Below, piece by piece: positions 33,714 through 50,042 of a stretch of DNA of 64,000 nt (its first letter is position 1; each line of letters starts with the position of its first letter). The stretch covers positions 186,001-250,000 of the forward strand of contig SADC01000048.1 of NCBI GenBank assembly GCA_004194705.1, given 5' to 3'. Under the pieces are notes generated by a model. It did no database searches, was not told where the DNA came from, and saw only the letters and a program-made list of their open reading frames with translations. The stretch comes from Ditylenchus dipsaci (lineage: Eukaryota > Nematoda > Chromadorea > Rhabditida > Anguinidae). Both the position numbers and the translations under genes were made by a program.

Positions 33714-35841
33714 ATTAAAAAAAATAGACAGACAAAGACAAAAGACAAAATTTACGAAAATAATTTTAATTAATTATAAGACAAGGCTAAAAAAGCTGAC
33801 ATTTTGTTTTTAAAAATTAATCTAAAAGTTTTATAGATGAACCAAGAAATAATTTAATAAAAAGCACAACTAGAAAATAATATCATTTTTAAATGATTTG
33901 TCATTGGTGTAGATCTTTACACCCTTTTCTCACCCATAATTAATTTTTAAGTTGTGCTATTAGTAATAGACTTGGAATGCACCAGTGGCACTAGTACTGC
34001 CGCTACAGCAGGTCGCATAAAACATAGAAAAGCTAGCTACATCTATCCAAACAAATCATACATCAGCACAAATGCACAAGCAAAACTACTTTTAAAGATG
34101 TAGGCTTCTTTTAAATGTAACTGAGCTATTCTTGGATGCTATTTTGTAGGGCCACTTACATATATACCACATGAAAAATCCACATGGAGCAGAAATCGGT
34201 GTGCACAAGATCCCACCCTCGTCCGACCCGATTTTGAATTTGAATCCCTCTTTCGAAGTTGGTTGATTCTAAAGCAATAATTTTTATGTTTTTTCTCTAA
34301 AAATCTTCAAGCTTTAAAGGGGCATGCCCACGCTAATAAGGATGGTGCCCGCCAAAAGTGTCGGACCCAGCTGGAGAACGAACTTTTTGGGGGCACGTTC
34401 TATAGATCATCGACTGCATTTTTTTCAAGTTCGAGATTCCTTAGTTCGAGATTCCAATAGGATCCCGTTTTTTTTTCGCATAAAAAAATTGGTCCGGATT
34501 TTTTTATATTTCGGCCAAAATCAAATCTCGAAATCCCACCCTAAGACTGATGCCCAAATATGCTCTTTACTATATTATATGCTTGTTTTGAAACTGCCTT
34601 TTGGCCAGACTTTTATCTTATTTTGTATTTTTAAAGTATATGTATCAATTTTACGTGTTTTAAGCAATTTTGATATTTTAACCGGTTTTCTTTGAGTTTA
34701 ATTTTAATCCATTTTTATAATATTTTCGTTTGTTAAAAAACTGTATCTAAAGTATAAGTTGTCAGCAGTAGGTTAGGCAATCGACAAAAATCATTCAAAT
34801 TGCAATGACCGAACAAATACTTTTTTCAGTTTACGATGAATAGTTTGTCTTGGCCCTACAATACAAAACCTTAGTTTTTTAGTCAAAAAAATATTCTAAA
34901 ATGTTAGGCGGGTGACAAAATTGTATTTTTTGATTAAATACTACCTGAAAATTTACAAAAATTGTTAAACTAAACTTTATGAAAAAGTCAGTATACAGCA
35001 TTTCGACCCAGCATTTTTTTCTTGATTTTAAAGGAACTATTTTTTAGCATGCTGAAATTATATAAGCAAATACTTTGTGCTTTGATTGAAAACAAAGGGG
35101 ACTTCTTCGAAATGCGTGAAAACAATTTTTTCGCAAAAAATATAAATATTTTTGAGTTTTGACTAGCTTCATCTTTTTCGAAAACCAAATTAACAAAAAA
35201 CAAAAAAATATATTTAGACGAAACAAACAAAACAAGGTTAAGAAAAAAATCAAGTTCCAAACTAGAAACTCTTTTAAACCACTAAAATAATAAGTCTGAA
35301 ACTCTATAATTTATGAAACAAACTGAATTGGACATAAAAAGTCGCTGTAAAAGGTGCAAATATTAATTTTTCTAATTTCTTTATCGCATACTAATAAACG
35401 AAAGTACAGGCTGAGGGTTGGGCTCAAGGTGGAGATGAACACAGACCTGACTTAAATCACTTAAAAACAGATTTTGGCTTGCCTAATCTGCGCACCAGAA
35501 CTTTTTTAGCCATTTTAAGGTGATATAAAGGCACAAACTGGTGCTGCGACCGGTGCCGGTGCGAACAATTCGGTTCCCAGCGTATTTTTTAACAACCGGT
35601 GCTAGTGCATGTGCTGTTACAAAACTATTTCGAGCATTGCGGCCGACGGTGCAAAAATTTTGAAATTTACATGACTGGTATCTAGGTACTCTCTATGTGA
35701 TTTGCCTTAGTTGGCTAACGCAAAAGCTCAATTTTCCTGTATACTTCAGCAGTGATTTTTTGCTGAAGATACTAAATCTATTCAACTGCGTTAATAATTT
35801 AGTTTTTTAGTTTTCATTCGATGACATTTTTTAGAAAAGTT
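33714..35841. other. AT-rich stretch with one TTAA-element fragment
   Basis: 34316-34350 reads TTAAAGGGGCATGCCCACGC, a broken left end of the TTAA MITE family. Otherwise there is no coding or structural signal; the frames are low complexity. Confidence 0.4.
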
Positions 35842-36304
35842 GACGCTACTGGAATAAAACCATCTACCTCCCCAAAAATCTACTGGAAAATAAAAGTTTG
35901 CGGGTGGCCTAAAAAGATTCGGAAAATATTAAAAATTTTGCCTAGGCAGCCGCTATTCGCTATCAGCCAACAAAAAATCGATGACAAAACTTATGCTACC
36001 TGGGAGCTCTTTGACACGAAGCACAAAAGATGTGCTAAAAACAATAACATAAAGTTGTAAATTAAAAATCTCATTAACAAAAATTTTTGAAATTTTCCGA
36101 ATTTTTTCAGGTCACCCTGTAACTCTCCCCTTCCCCCACAATGTTTGGGGGTAGAGAAAAACCACCATTATACCACCACCATAACACCAAAAAAAAGCTG
36201 ATATTAGTACTGGCCAGGCCCTGGGCCTAAGCCTAGGGCCTAAGGGCCTAAACCTGCGCCTAAATGATTGGGGGTAGGGGGGATGGTGTTTATTCCAGTA
36301 GCGC
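35842..36304. mobile_element. Inverted-repeat element (GACGCTACTGGAATAAA ends)
   Basis: GCTACTGGAATAAAACC at 35845 pairs with GGTGTTTATTCCAGTAGC at 36285-36302. The core 36110-36300 has GGGGGTAGAG/CTCCCC arms and GGCCTAA iterations. Confidence 0.55.
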
Positions 36305-37628
36305 AAAAAATTGACTGGTCAGACAACTTCTTTGCTAAATGTCCTTTTTATTCAACTAAAAAAATAAAAAACAATTCAATCATCAGAGCCGAATAATGCT
36401 TTGTTAGTTTAGCTTTTCTTGGGCTTTATACGTAGTATTATTTTTAAAATAAAAAGCAGGGGCTGGTTTCTGTGAATCGTCATGCTTCTCAAACATTATA
36501 ATAAACTTTAAAAATATCACAATGCGATTTAAACAAATTTAATTGGTGCAGAAGCTTTGCTGCTAATTACCTTGCTTCCAAAAATTATCAACTTTTTTTT
36601 AAAGTACTTGTGAAATCTGCACCAAAACATTTGTGACGTTTGCTACCTTTTTCGCAAAAAAAGTTCCTGTTTTTGTTTCAATTATGTGGTTGTCGAACAA
36701 AAATATGTTTTTGTTATTATCTCCTGAAATACAAAAAAGTCTTGTTGTATCCCAAACATCCAAATGCCATTACTTTGGAAAAGCACAAAAGCTCCAGGGG
36801 CAAAAACATTCCCACACATTGAACTATCTATTTGTGCAGGCTTAAGTAAAAAGTATCCAGCCCTTTGTTTTCATCCAGGATACAATATTGTTTCTTGAAA
36901 AAGTCCTGTTTTGTAAAAAATTAGCAGTATATAAGCAGTAAAAAATAATTGGGTTGGCCAAACGAGGTGCTTCTATAAATATTTGACTGAAAATTTTGAT
37001 ATGCCCTTTTTGTTTTCTTTATCACTCAATTCTAAAAAAAATTCTTTTAGCTCGATATATTTTACCGAATTATTTTTATTTGATTTTGAAATTTAAAAAA
37101 ATTAGCCCTGAATAAAAAAAATATATTGGCTTGGTCACGAATCAAAAATTATTTTTTAATCATTTTAAAACTGGTTCCTATTTCTTATCTTACTACCATT
37201 GCTGTGAATTTCGGAATTCCGGCACCGGGCACCGCACCGGTGCCATTTACAGCACTGCTTACTGCTTTGTAAAATTTTGCTTCAAAAACAAGGATTAACT
37301 GAAGTGCGCCTTTGAAAATTTTAGGATATTTTAGATTTTGGCTGTAATTTTTTTTGCGCACTAGAATGTAGCCCTGAAACCATTCGGTTAATTTTGATAG
37401 GTTGTTAGAAAGCCGAAATCCAGAAATACATGCTAGTGCAAAAAAACTACAGCAAAGTTTAAAGAAAAACACTAAAAAGAAAAATTCGGCAATTTACTGG
37501 TGACTTTCAGACTTTTGAGGGCGCAAGTCAATTTATTCCACAGAATTAAAAGCAACCCCTTAAATTTAAAAACACACATTTGAGTCCGTCCTAACACACA
37601 CTGCCCGAGGTTTTTTTACTGAGCTGTG

Positions 37629-38013
37629 TAATGGCTCATTTATAAACGTTGTCGTCGTCGTTGGAAAAAGTGTTTTATAAAGGCACTTTTACGCCAACGA
37701 CGACGACAACGACGACATATTTATAAAAAATCCAACGCCAACGACAACGAAAATTTTTCTTCCAAATTAAACAAAATTTGCATTTTAAGTCAGAATTTTA
37801 AGGATTAACTATATTCTCCACACGTTTTCCCTTGAAATCTCGTATGAGAATGCGAAATTTGTCCAATTTTGAATGAAAAATTTCGTTGTCTTTGGCCTCG
37901 TCGTTGTCGTTGGCGTTGGAGTTTTTATAAATAGGTCGACGTTGTCGTCGTTGGCAAAAAAAAGGTTATATATAAAAAAATATTTCAACGACAACGTTTA
38001 TAAATGAGCCATA
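37629..38013. mobile_element. Inverted-repeat MITE with CGACAACGACG iterations
   Basis: TAATGGCTCATTTATAAACG at the left and CGTTTATAAATGAGCCATA at the right; TA at both borders. Subterminal regions are runs of GTCGTCGTTGG and complement, giving several internal hairpins. Confidence 0.7.
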
Positions 38014-38600
38014 AAAGTTTCGTGATAACCCTGTGTTTTCCAAAAAGGTCAAAAAGCGACAAAATTTGGCACGCTTTGTTTTATACACAAAAAATTGTCA
38101 GGTCTGTGATACCAAGAAGCTTTAAAAATTATTTTTTACTATAAGGTAGGCACAAAGGCTAGAAAAATTAAAAATTAGTCTAAGTGTCAGTATGTGTTTA
38201 AGCAATTAGTGTTTTCAGCAAAATATTTTTTCTGACCACTTTCAAAAACTGAACTGATGTGTTGCCTTAAATAGATTTGTAACTTTCCCAGCTGCAAACT
38301 ATAATACTAGCAAGGCAAGCTATAACAAACATTAAAATTATTATTATTATTCTAGCTATAATAGGGGTATTAGGGCATTTAGCGTAGACCCACCTACCCA
38401 CCCACAATTAACTATATCCTTGTTTTTTGCAGTAAGCTAATTTGTTTTTATTGTCGAATATTCTTTCTTTTTACCAAAGTTCAAAAAAGGCTGGCCTTTT
38501 AGATATTTATCAGCAAAATTATCTAGCAAACACAATTATAGATAGCTCAAAAACATGTAGTTTGTTGAACCTTGTTGATCCCCTTAATGTTTCAAATTAG
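38014..38600. other. Intergenic or intronic, no supported feature
   Basis: AT-rich, with a TATTATTATTATTC run at 38340. Directly upstream of the first DM exon found, so it may hold a missed short exon. Confidence 0.35.
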
Positions 38601-38629
38601 CATTGGACTAATTGTTTTGTTGGTTGCAG

Positions 38630-44537
<5,908 letters not shown>

Positions 44538-44775
44538 AAGCCTACTTTTAATTGATTTTAGTGTGAAGATAGCACGATTCTTGTCTGTTTTTTTGTGGTT
44601 TTACATGTGTATTATCTTTCAAGTCAAAGATTTTTCTCCAATATTTTAATGGATTTTCACCAAAAAGAATTCTATTTATATTTGTGATGACTTGTAACGG
44701 TATTGTCGGTCTTTTATCACCAAAAATCAATTGTTTATGTGTATAGTTATTTGTAGCTAAATATATTTTTTCGTT

Positions 44776-44781
44776 AATAAA
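44776..44781 (+). terminator. Polyadenylation signal of DM gene
   Basis: AATAAA about 240 bp after the DM gene stop codon, same strand. Confidence 0.5.
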
Positions 44782-44799
44782 ATTTTATTGAGACTTTTT

Positions 44800-45430
44800 G
44801 ATATTACGCGATTTAAAGCTGGATGTAAGCTAGGTGAAATTGAATTGGTATGTTAATCGTTTTACTTTATCGTATTTCTTTTATCGTTGGGTATGTTCCT
44901 TTATCGTACCTTGAGTTTCAACCTGAATGAATTTAACAAGGTAAATGGCCATCGCCCAACCCTTTGCCTAACTGGTTTTTCTTTTAATAACATGCGCAAT
45001 TCAGTTCAAAAATAAAATTTTAAATTTTTGAAATGAATAAGAAGGAAGACGGTATAATCGGTGTACATACTCTTAGGGTATGGACTTGGCAGGCAGGACT
45101 TGGATCTTAAAAAGCAGGATTTTGAATAAAAAAATCTTTTAAAAGCAGGACAGAAAATATTTATTCGCATTATTCGCACAACAATAAACCTCACAAATCA
45201 CTTCTCACTATTAATTATTTCTATATTTTTCACTTCTTTGCGCTTCCTTGAAAAGATCCTTGTTTTGCAGAGAGTAGTCGAAAGCTTCTTCACACTTCAA
45301 CGGAATTGTGTTAAAATTAAAGCTGCGAATAATTTACTGCAAAAATACCTTTTAGGAAGTACAAAAATTCCTGCTTTTTTGAAAACAAAAAGCAGGAAAT
45401 TCCTGCTAAAGCAGGACATCTGGCCACCCT
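44800..45430. other. Degenerate repeat DNA after the DM gene
   Basis: AGCAGGA-type iterations (45088-45130, 45370-45415) lead to a hAT-like terminus at 45432. The matching left end could not be placed with certainty. Confidence 0.35.
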
Positions 45431-45439
45431 GTTCACAGC

Positions 45440-45862
45440 TTTGTTCAAAAATATTAGTTTTTCTGCGGTGTTCGGATCAAGCTGGCTCTTTTTGTAATGG
45501 AAAATCTTCCTTAAGTTATTGAAGAGCTGCTCACTGGCCACGGTAGTCGAAGACGCTGTCCTCAACACGGCGGTCTTGGATTCTGGGATCGAGGAAGAGA
45601 GCCAAGCGGTAGATTTTGAAAACAATCAGTAAAACAAAGTCAATGATTTCAATCAAAAATAACTTTTGTTTTGGAGTCCGCCAAACCTGTTCTCGATCTT
45701 CGCTTGGAGCATTTCCTTTTCAACGTAGAGCTCTGGCACCACTATTTTTGCCAATTCCTTCGCCAAATTTTTGAACACTTTCAATCTGGAGGCCGATGTG
45801 GGAGTCATCCTTGCACAAATCCAGCGACGAAGCTTCGGCTAGTTCCAGGAAAAGAATGAAAA
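45440..45862 (-). pseudogene. hAT transposase relic
   Basis: Three frames of the minus strand carry pieces of a hAT transposase in the right order. These are VPELYVEKEMLQAKI, then YRLALFLDPRIQDRR (the family's ALFLDPR motif), then SEQLFNNLRKIFHYKK with SQLDPNTAEKLIFL, the C-terminal dimerisation helix. Frameshifts separate them, so this is a decayed copy. On the plus strand the sequence ending CTGGCCACCCTG at about 45432, next to the protein's C-terminal end, looks like a hAT terminal repeat. Confidence 0.65.
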
Positions 45863-45954
45863 TGACGACAAACAGAAATTCTAATACACAAAAGTAATGT
45901 GAAAGGAAATATTCTTTCCTTTTTAAGACTAAAAATTTTAACGCATTTTTGTGA

Positions 45955-46095
45955 TTTTGGGATAATTTTGGGATTTTCGAATGAGAACCGGTGGGATTTG
46001 GGATTTTGGATTCTGAAACTTTGGGATTTGGGATTGGGATTTCTAAAATTTCTAAGACTCTAATCCCGAGAATCCCATGGGATTCCAATCCTACG
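45955..46095. repeat. TTGGGATTT simple repeat
   Basis: Irregular tandem units of TTTGGGATTTTGG and GGGATTCCAATCC between the hAT relic and 46100. Confidence 0.6.
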
Positions 46096-46739
46096 CCCAA
46101 GTATTACACGTCATAGCTGTGTATAACTGCTCAATACAGGATCACCCCAGGGGTATACATTTCGTCGGTGAGTACCCGAGCCCCGGGTATGTTCATTTAC
46201 TACAACTTATTATATTGAGGTTAAGTACCCCTCCGATAAAAGTAAGTAGTGAAAAAAAATTTTTTAATGTTTGGAATAAATAAGAAGAAAGACGGTATGA
46301 TGCAACTGTGCCAAGAAAAAGTAAATGGATGAATATTTTTTCTGCCTTGTTTTTCGAATCGAAAGTGCCTTGTTTTTTGAGTTTTAGAGAGAAAATATAA
46401 GAAATGCCCTGATTTGGCTTTTAACACGTGAATTACCACCTGTACAACGGTTTATACATATGCAGAATTTCATGTTGATCATTTTTCAAAAAAAATATGC
46501 ACGGGTGTTGGGACGGGTCAAGTGACCTGAAAAACGGTTGACCACTGACCACTAGGGTCTGCAGGCGCCTATCGGCGCCTATGCCGTTCGGAAACATTGG
46601 TAGTTCAGGCACTACTCCTGTGGTTCGAGAACATTAGTGGTTCATTTACAATAATAGTTCGGGTAGATTTATCTTTCGAGTGCGTTAATGCTTAGGCTAG
46701 ATCATCCACCTTACCTATTAACCACCTACTCTACCTAGT

Positions 46740-46872
46740 CTACTCTCGCCTATCCTCGCCTATTTTCGCCTACCTCGCCTACTCTCGCCTATCCTCGCTT
46801 ATCCTCGCCTACCCTTGCCTATCCTCACCTATCCTCGCCTACCGCGCCTACCCTCGCCTATTTAGCCTACTA
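46740..46872. repeat. Minisatellite, CTCGCCTATC units
   Basis: About twelve 10-11 bp units of TCGCCTATCC / TCGCCTACC in tandem, without spacers. Followed by a pogo-type right end (GTACGCTATATC ... TTTAACTGTA) at 46905-46926. Confidence 0.75.
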
Positions 46873-47109
46873 TAACGTACACCTGACCTGGTCCCCAGGG
46901 TGTACGCTATATCAAAGTTTAACTGTAGAGATTATTTCTGAACACTTAACGGTACTTATTGGAAACACAGTTAAACCGAGGGCTGAAAAAAAAGGAACAA
47001 AAGAGAGAAGATACCTGAGGCCAAAGCGAGGGAAGACAGCATCAACAGAGAAGAGAGCCAGAATTTTTAGTACTACAGCGAAGTACTAGAGCGCACCTAC
47101 CCCATTAAA

Positions 47110-47255
47110 ATGGAGGAGTTTCGATCGTTCAACCTTGACAAACTTTACGAAAGGCTTTCTTGGACGACAATACATTTCTTGAATGGCTGCCAAATTCGGG
47201 ATTAATTCACTCGGTCCGAACTTGCTTATGCGGTGGGAAATTTTTGGAAGCAAGT
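47110..47255 (+). pseudogene. Merlin/IS1595 (ISXO2-like) transposase N-terminal fragment
   Basis: ATG at 47110 begins EEFRSFNLDKLYERLS. With one T added in the TT near 47160 the frame continues LDDNTFLEWLPNSGLI and RTCLCGGKF before a stop. A short helix ending in a Trp-Leu, then a C-x-CGG knuckle, is the usual N-terminus of ISXO2-like transposases and the host proteins derived from them. The catalytic DDE part is not found downstream, so it is a fragment or a first exon. Confidence 0.45.
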
Positions 47256-47819
47256 ATCTGAATATTATGTGTGCGAAAAGTGATATTGATTGATAGAATT
47301 GATGAACTATTGAATAAAATTAGTATGTGTCGCTGTTTTAAAAAAAATATGAGGTGTGACCCCAACCCAATAAGTACCGGCAAATATTTTCGAATTCCCT
47401 GTGAGATCATAGGACAAGCACACTAAGCAAGTACAGTGCGTGTCAAAATTACAATAAAAAATCGGCTACGCAAGCTCTTGCTAAGACGATTTCCTATTGT
47501 TTGGGAGCTGACCCTCGAAAATCTGCTACTTCACTCGAGATCCTTTATAGTATTCGTGAAGAAACGTAAAGACGCCTGAAAAAATTTTACGGCAGTTTAA
47601 AAAATATTTGGAAATCAACCCGGCAAAAGACTACATAGTCAATTTTTCAAGAGTGACCGCGTAATATTGACACACCCTGCACATTCTTTGAGCATAAAAC
47701 GCCGAATATGAAAAAGAACCGAACATCGCATGCCGTATATTTGGGAAAATTCCCTACAAAGAAGTGCAGATCGGGAAAAAATTTGCCTATTAAGTAAGCA
47801 TTCGCCCAATAAATTTGAA

Positions 47820-47996
47820 TTGACTAGGGTTGGCTGTTCGGGTACCCGTTTTCGGGTAATTGGAACCGAAAGCCGGTTTTTTTCCGGGTATCGGTTCGAC
47901 TTGGGTACCCGAAAGTTTCGGCTTTCGGTTCAGTTCGGGTACCCGAAAATTTTGAGTATCGGTTCGGGTACTCGAAAGTCGGAGACCGATTTTAAA
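47820..47996. repeat. GGGTACCCG/CGGTTCGG repeat starting TAGGGTTGG
   Basis: Tandem, partly palindromic units of TTCGGGTACCCG and ATCGGTTCGGGTA. It begins TAGGGTTGG like the hAT MITEs but the other terminus is not visible. Confidence 0.5.
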
Positions 47997-48186
47997 TAGT
48001 AGGATCGAACGTTCACAACGATTTGTTTGTTTGTAACAGACTGAAAATGTTTCTGCATATTTATTTTTATTTAATTTAGTGTCACACTTTCAAAAAAAAT
48101 TTAAATCATTATGAAGACCTGCGACTCTAGTTTTTAATGAGACATCATTTGTTGCATCATCTTTGAAAAATATAATACAAGAATGT

Positions 48187-48620
48187 ATTAGGTTGTGTAA
48201 AAAGTTTTGACAAAAAGTACGCGGTGAAAATTCAAAAAATATTTTTCCGAAATATGTCGTGAAACGACATTTCTAGGGGTAAAATGACACGCTGAGCACG
48301 AATCTGTGCTCAGAAATGGCTCGAAGCTCATTTCTTGTTAAAGGTATGGCAAAGTTGCCAATTCGTTGGAAGAAAGTTGTTAATTGTTGTGGGGATTACT
48401 TTGAATAAATTTGTTTTAACTTGTGTAGATGAATAAAATGTAAGAAGTTAAAATGGCTCTTTTCTCAGCTTTTCATGAGTCGCACGGCATTTCTGAGCAC
48501 AGATTCGTGCTCAGCGTGTCATTTTACCCCTAGAAATGTCGTTTCAAGACATATTTCGGAAAAATATTTTTTGAATTTTCACCGCGTACTTTTTGTCAAA
48601 ACTTTTTACACAACCTAATA
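48187..48620. mobile_element. Near-perfect palindromic MITE (TTAGGTTGTGTAAAAAG ends)
   Basis: TTAGGTTGTGTAAAAAGTTT and its inverse AAACTTTTTACACAACCTAA bound arms of about 150 bp that are almost identical (for example GAGCACGAATCTGTGCTCAG in both). TA borders and these ends fit a mariner-type MITE. Confidence 0.78.
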
Positions 48621-48705
48621 AAAGTATGAAGCAAATAAAAACAGCAATTTGGTTGATACGTTTACATTAATGTATTACATTTTTCAGAAGCAATGTAACA
48701 AATGA

Positions 48706-49055
48706 TATTGGGTTGGTCCATAAATTCGCGGTTGGTTATACACAACTCGCAAGGTTTCTGCATGGGTTTCACAAGTTTTTAATAATACATGTCATTGAAA
48801 ATTGATAGATGAGTTTCAAAATCACGATTTTATTTGTATAATTAGAACAAATTTTTTTGATGGGTTTCAAAATTAAAATTCAAAACACGAAATTTTAATT
48901 TTGAAACCTATCAAAAAAGTTTGTTCTAATTATTCAAATAAATTTTCGAAACCCATCTATCAATTTTCAATGCACGTATTATTAAAAACTTGTGAAACCC
49001 ATGCAAAAACCTTGCGATGTGTATAACCAACCGCGACTTATGGACCAACTCAATA
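48706..49055. mobile_element. Palindromic mariner-like MITE (TATTGGGTTGGTCCATAA ends)
   Basis: TATTGGGTTGGTCCATAAAT at the left and the inverse TTATGGACCAACTCAATA at the right; the arms match for about 170 bp. The GGTTGGTCCATAA terminus is mariner-like. Confidence 0.75.
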
Positions 49056-49191
49056 TCTCAATAGAAACCATAATTTCAGGGCTACATCATGGTGTTAAAA
49101 CTTTTTGAAAAAGATGAAAATTTGACGCTACTTGTATTATACAAGTAGCATTCTTGCAGACGAAGCGACGGCTTCAGCAACAGGCTGCCGG

Positions 49192-49327
49192 TCACTTCTT
49201 AGACTGACGGCGCTTTCGTTCATGATCTGGAAAATATGCGGTAACCACAAGTAAGACGTAATGTCTACCGCTTACTCCAGTAAAAAAGCTTACGACGCAT
49301 TCGCTTCTTACGCCATTTGGCTTGCAT
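49192..49327 (-). CDS. RPL41: 60S ribosomal protein eL41, two exons
   Basis: eL41 is a roughly 25-residue basic peptide of the large ribosomal subunit. Exon 1 (49327-49294) reads MQAKWRKKRMR, almost identical to the conserved eL41 start. A 67-bp GTAAGC...TTCCAG intron follows. Exon 2 (49226-49192) reads HHERKRRQSKK and stop. The product is 22 residues, about three short of the usual length, and the join lacks the usual RLK. That may be real divergence, a consensus error or decay. Retention of an intron argues against a processed pseudogene. Too small for automatic gene callers. Confidence 0.68.
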
Positions 49328-50042
49328 ATTTTCAAAGACCAGAAAGCGGGGACAGAGCGAAGAGCTTGAATTTCCAAGAACTGACTTGATAACTAAAAAA
49401 TAAGACTTATTGGTAGATCTTAAATCATGAAGAAGAAGCAGGTTGAAACTAATTAAAGGAATTCAAAGAGAGCAGTATTCAGACCATCAAAATAAAAAAT
49501 AAAAGAGTAGGCGATCAGGAAATACCACCGAAATGATATTGGAAGTACTGGAGTAGGGCTCAGATGACCATTACTGATAAGAGGAACATTGATGAGAATA
49601 ATTGTTGTGAAAAAATTTAACTATAATTGCAAATAATTGAGAACGAGTTGAATCGCAAGAAAGAAAAAGCAATTTGAATCGCCATTTTTGAATCGCAGCA
49701 ATTTGAATCGTGATCAAAATGCGATTCAAATTCAAATGACTGCGATTCACGTGAATCGCGGCTTTTTGACTCACGACGTTTTTGAATCGCGATTCACGTG
49801 AATCGCAGTCATTTGAATTTGAATCGCATTATGAGCAGAAACAGTTTTTTGGCCGCTGATTCAAAAAATGCTCAAAAATTCATATTGCCAACACTGCTTG
49901 TATATACCCCCCCCCAAATCAACTTTTTTTTCAAAAGTGTTTTAAAACACCCTATATCGACTCAAAATCGCCTCAGGAGTTCAAAAAAGACATTATTTTT
50001 GAGTTTGGTTAATAAAAAATTGAGTTTTGGACACTTTTAAAT

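Noticed and set aside
34988..35260. 90-codon Phe/Leu-rich minus-strand frame
   Set aside because: AT-driven low-complexity sequence with no splice sites or family resemblance.
46740..46872. Regular CTCGCCTATC repeats as a possible array system
   Set aside because: Plain head-to-tail minisatellite without spacers or associated genes.
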